64,000 nucleotides of DNA from contig NZ_CP026513.1 in the NCBI RefSeq assembly GCF_003956045.1, forward strand, positions 244,363 to 308,362, given 5' to 3'. Numbering within the stretch: the first letter of the stretch is position 1; every line of letters begins with the position of its first letter. Below the pieces are notes generated by a model, which saw only the letters and a list, made by a program, of their open reading frames with translations, ran no database searches and was not told the DNA's origin. A program made the position numbers and the translations under genes. Source of the stretch: Candidatus Annandia adelgestsuga. GTDB lineage: Bacteria > Pseudomonadota > Gammaproteobacteria > Enterobacterales > Enterobacteriaceae_A. Below are positions 60,781-64,000 of this stretch, one piece after another.

Positions 60781-61125
60781 TTATGTTATATTATTAAAAC
60801 TAGAACCACAACCACATACATTTTTTGCTTGAGGATTTATAAAATTAAATTTTTTATTTAAACCTTCTTTTATAAAATCTATTTTAATACCATATATTAA
60901 AGGTATTATTTTTTTTTTTACAAATATATTTATTTTTTTAATATTAAATAAAACATAATTTTTACATTTTTTTTTTACAAATTTTAGTTCATATTTTAAA
61001 CCCATACATCCAGAATTTTTAATATTTAATTTAATTCCTATAAATTTATTATATAATAAATTTTGTATTTGAGATCTGGCTTTTTTAGTAATAATTATAA
61101 CATTTAAATTATTTTTTATTTTCAT
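60781..61125 (-). CDS. sufA: A-type Fe-S carrier (SufA/IscA family)
   Basis: A 114-residue A-type carrier passing Fe-S clusters to apoproteins. The three cluster cysteines are present: NSGCMGLKYELKFV and VCGCGSSF. The phrase DFIKEGLNKKFNFINPQAKN resembles SufA (FHNPQAQN) more than IscA (FTNPNVKD). sufA lies near pheTS in E. coli, so SufA is the likelier origin. No other suf genes adjoin it. ErpA and IscA are alternatives. Confidence 0.85.
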   Translation of the reverse strand: MKIKNNLNVIIITKKARSQIQNLLYNKFIGIKLNIKNSGCMGLKYELKFVKKKCKNYVLFNIKKINIFVKKKIIPLIYGIKIDFIKEGLNKKFNFINPQAKNVCGCGSSFNNIT

Positions 61126-61182
61126 TTATTTTTATTTAATTAAAATTTAATATTTTATTTATATAAATTTATAAAATAAATA

Positions 61183-63550
61183 TTAAATTTTATTTTTTAA
61201 ATAAGCGTTAAATTTATTTTTTAATAATATTAAACATTTTTGTATAATTTTATTTATTTGATTGTCTTCTAAAGTTTTTTTTTTTGATTGTAAAACTAAA
61301 TTTAATGTAATACTTTTTTTATTTTTTTCAATATTATCATTATAAACATCAATTAATTCTACATTAATTATTTTTTTTGTAATATTTTTACAAAATAAAA
61401 TAACATCTTCAGATAAAATATCTTTATTTATTATAATATTAATATTTCTATTATTTAATGGAAATTTAGAAAATTTTTTATATTTAATATTATTTTTTAA
61501 TAAAATTTTATCATAAAATAATTCAAAAATCATAGTTTTATTTATTATATTTAATTTTTTTTGTAATTTAGGATGTAATACTCCTAAAAAACCTATAATT
61601 TTATTATTTTGATGTATTATAGAACTTTGTCCAGGATGTAATAAACATTTGTATTTATTATTAAATAAAAATTTTATATTATAATTAAAATTTAATATAT
61701 CTAATATAGATTCAACATCTCCTTTTATATCATAAAAATCCATACACCTAGATTTTATAATCCAATTTTTATTAAAGTTATTTCCATTCAATAAACCTGA
61801 TATTATATTAATTTGATTTACTAATAATAAATTTTTTTTTTTAGGTATAAAACATGTTCCATATTCAAATAATTTAATTGATTTTTTTTGACGATTTTGA
61901 TTATGTAATAATGTTGAAATTAAACCATTTAACATAGTTGTTCTCATTACAGACATATCTTTAGATATATAATTATTTATTTTTAAAGGTATTATTTTAG
62001 GAAATAACATAGATTGTAATTTAGGATCTGTAAAACTATAATTTATAGTTTCATAATAACCTTTATTTAATAAAAAATTTTTAACAAAATTTATTTTTTT
62101 AATATTATTTTTATTTTTTTTTATTAATAGATTATTTTTTATAGGAATAATAGGAATATTATTATATCCATAAAATTTAATAATTTCTCTAACTATATTT
62201 TCTTTTATTAATATATCTTTTCTATTATTGGGAATAATTATATACCAATATTTTATATTAAATATAATATCACAACCTATTTTTTTTAATATTTTAATTA
62301 TTTTTTTTTTAGATATATTTATTCCAATAATTTTATTTATTTTTTTTATTTTAATTTTAATTTTATTATTTAACATTAATTTTTTATTTATTTCTTTTTT
62401 AATTAAACCTATTTTTCCTTTACAATTTTTTTTTATAAAATAAATTGCCTTCATAAAAAAATTTTCTATCATACTAAAATCAACATTTTTTGAAGAATAA
62501 ATATTCCATAAATTATTTTTAATTTTATAAATTTCTTTCTTTCCAATAATATATTTTGAATTAAAAATAGAACATAATAGTAAAATATTTTTAGATTTAT
62601 TACTAATTTTAACTTTTGGGTTAATACATATTCCAGCTAAAGATAAAATTTTACTTTTGTCTTTTATAATTAAAGTATTTTTTTTTAATTTAATTTTTTT
62701 ATTTTTATAAATATTAAATAAATCATTTTTTTTAGACATTTTAATATTTATAAAACTATCAATACAATCTAAATCAAAAGAATATAATGGTAGTCCTAAT
62801 TCTATAATTAAATAATTAATAATATTATTAATTATATTTTCTGATGATATACCATAAGAATAAATTTTTTTTTGAATCCATTTTGGAGTAATACATTTAA
62901 TATTAATATTTTTAATTATAACACTTATAATAATAGGGCAGTATTTTTTTTTAAAAATTTTTATAGAAATATCATCTTTAATTTCATTTAATATAATATA
63001 TTTTTTTTTTTTTCTAATAGATAAATTATCTAAAATAGATAAATCATTGGCTATACCTATTATTGATAAATGATCAAAACGATTAAAATTAGTATTAATA
63101 TGAATAACATAATTATCAAAATTAAAAAATTTATTCATATTAATACCTGTTGGAATACTATTATCTAATTCTATTATTTTATTATCTATTTTTTTTAAAC
63201 CTATATCTGAAAAAGAACATATTTTATTAAAATAATTAATATTTTTTTTTTTTTTTAAAATTTTTAATATTTGATTTTAAAATAGCTATTTTAAGCCCTA
63301 AATAACAATTATTAGCATTACAACTAATTTTTATATTTTTTTTACATCCTATATCTACAGATAATAAATATATATTTTTTTTATTAATATTACATTTTAT
63401 TATTTTACCTACAATTATTTTAGAAAATATTTTTTTTATTTTAATAATTTTTTTTATTTCTATACCTAAAATTAATAATTTTTTACATAATAATTTTATG
63501 GGTATTTTTTTTTTAAAAAATTCATTTAACCAATTTGTATTTATTATCAT
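61183..63550 (-). CDS. pheT: Phenylalanyl-tRNA synthetase beta subunit, frameshifted at a 15-base T run
   Basis: PheT carries tRNA binding and editing in the (alpha-beta)2 PheRS. The first segment (63550 to about 63250) is the EMAP/tRNA-binding N-terminus (NTNWLNEFF, VGKIIKC, ISCNANNC). The rest is in a second frame: ICSFSDIGLKKID, IPTGIN, then NRFDHLSIIGIANDLSIL, YGYNNIP, INYSFTDPK, NQNRQKKSIKLFEYG, HPGQSS and RFPLNNRNINIIIN-type sequence through the B5 and FDX-ACB domains. The frames join at a run of 15 T on the plus strand (63242-63256). Fourteen or seventeen would restore a normal-length protein of about 790 residues. Essential in all bacteria, so rescue by slippage is likely. Confidence 0.88.
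63242..63256 (-). repeat. 15-base homopolymer at the pheT frameshift
   Basis: A pure run of 15 T on the plus strand (A on the coding strand). One base fewer or two more would join the two conserved pheT frames. Confidence 0.9.
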
Positions 63551-63563
63551 AAATATAATTATA

Positions 63564-64000
63564 TTAAAATTGAGTTAAAAAGTTTAAATCATTTTCAAAA
63601 AACAATCTAATATCATCTATATTATAATATAACATAGTTATTCTTTCTATACCTAAACCAAACGCAAAACCTGAATAAATGTTATAATTTATTTTACAAT
63701 ATTTTAAAATATTTGGATGTATCATCCCACAACCTAATATTTCTAACCAATTACCATTTTTTTGTTTTATATCTATTTCTGCAGATGGTTCAGTAAAAGG
63801 AAAATATGATGGCCTAAAACGTATTTTTAAATTTTTATCATTAAAAAAAAATTTTATAAAATTATATAATATATATTTTAAATTAGAAAAACTTATTTTT
63901 TTATCAATTACAAATCCTTCCATTTGATGAAACATAGGGGTATGTGTACTATCATAATCTTTTCTATATACTTTTCCATAAGATATACATTTAATTGGAG
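63564..64000 (-). CDS. pheS: Phenylalanyl-tRNA synthetase alpha subunit, C-terminal part
   Basis: The 3' part of pheS, entering from the right edge. The frame is open from base 64000 to the stop at 63564. It shows [21 protein letters not shown] (motif 2 region), [29 protein letters not shown] and [19 protein letters not shown] (motif 3), as in E. coli PheS, which ends similarly. It catalyses Phe adenylation with PheT, 13 bases downstream. The N-terminal two fifths or so lie outside the window. Confidence 0.96.
   Translation of the reverse strand, partial: PIKCISYGKVYRKDYDSTHTPMFHQMEGFVIDKKISFSNLKYILYNFIKFFFNDKNLKIRFRPSYFPFTEPSAEIDIKQKNGNWLEILGCGMIHPNILKYCKINYNIYSGFAFGLGIERITMLYYNIDDIRLFFENDLNFLTQF

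Overview
The window is a very AT-rich (roughly 85 % A+T by eye), gene-dense chromosome segment of a strongly reduced bacterium. Nearly every protein is closest in sequence to its Escherichia coli counterpart, and the gene order preserves many E. coli neighbourhoods: fdx/rlmN/hisS/der/dapA/dapE; cysS/folD with a tRNA-Arg; miaB/ybeY/leuS/holA/lipB/lipA plus tRNA-Met/Gln/Leu and glnS; speE/yadGH; dnaX/htpG/adk; ychF/pth/prs/prfA/prmC; pykF/mdtK/grxD/rnt/tyrS/rsxB; clpXP/cyoABCDE/yajR; tgt/queA/brnQ; tsaB/yoaE/cspC/zwf/aspS; sufA/pheTS. This points to an obligate insect endosymbiont of the Enterobacterales, comparable in character to Buchnera, Purcelliella, Annandia or Stammera. I cannot name the genus from the sequence alone.

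Layout: 1-10.6 kb carries the end of the isc cluster, tRNA methylation, HisRS, the GTPase Der, lysine biosynthesis (dapA, dapE), DNA ligase, folD and cysS. 10.7-20.8 kb holds four tRNAs, lipoate synthesis, the polymerase III delta subunit, LeuRS, YbeY, MiaB, GlnRS and a degraded-looking spermidine synthase. 20.9-39.8 kb has an ABC exporter, adk, htpG, a short dnaX, metG, mnmA, ychF, pth, prs, release factor 1 and its methylase, pykF, a MATE pump, grxD, rnt, tyrS and a minimal ferredoxin derived from RsxB/RnfB. 39.9-47.8 kb is clpXP followed by the complete cytochrome bo3 operon and a YajR-like transporter. 47.8-64 kb holds queuosine genes, a branched-chain amino acid permease, a peroxiredoxin, a DUF2076 protein, aroK, argS, tsaB, a TerC membrane protein, a cold-shock protein with a GC-richer structured flank, zwf, aspS, sufA and pheTS.

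Together the genes describe a symbiont that respires with bo3 oxidase, makes NADPH through G6PDH, and keeps translation, tRNA modification and Fe-S/lipoate chemistry. It retains parts of lysine and chorismate synthesis. There are no rRNAs, insertion sequences, prophage genes or CRISPR arrays, and no gene-free stretch longer than 300 bases.

The most notable signals are decay and economy. Five conserved genes (rlmN, der, holA, cyoC, pheT) are interrupted by apparent 1-2 nt shifts, four of them at A/T homopolymers, while their downstream parts stay open and conserved. Two genes (holA, pth) seem to start at AUU. Several proteins have lost whole domains: HscA lid, LigA BRCT, DnaX tau part, MetG C-terminus, ClpX zinc domain, and all of RsxB but its ferredoxin. 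SpeE has lost three active-site aspartates. A GC-richer hairpin element lies directly downstream of cspC.
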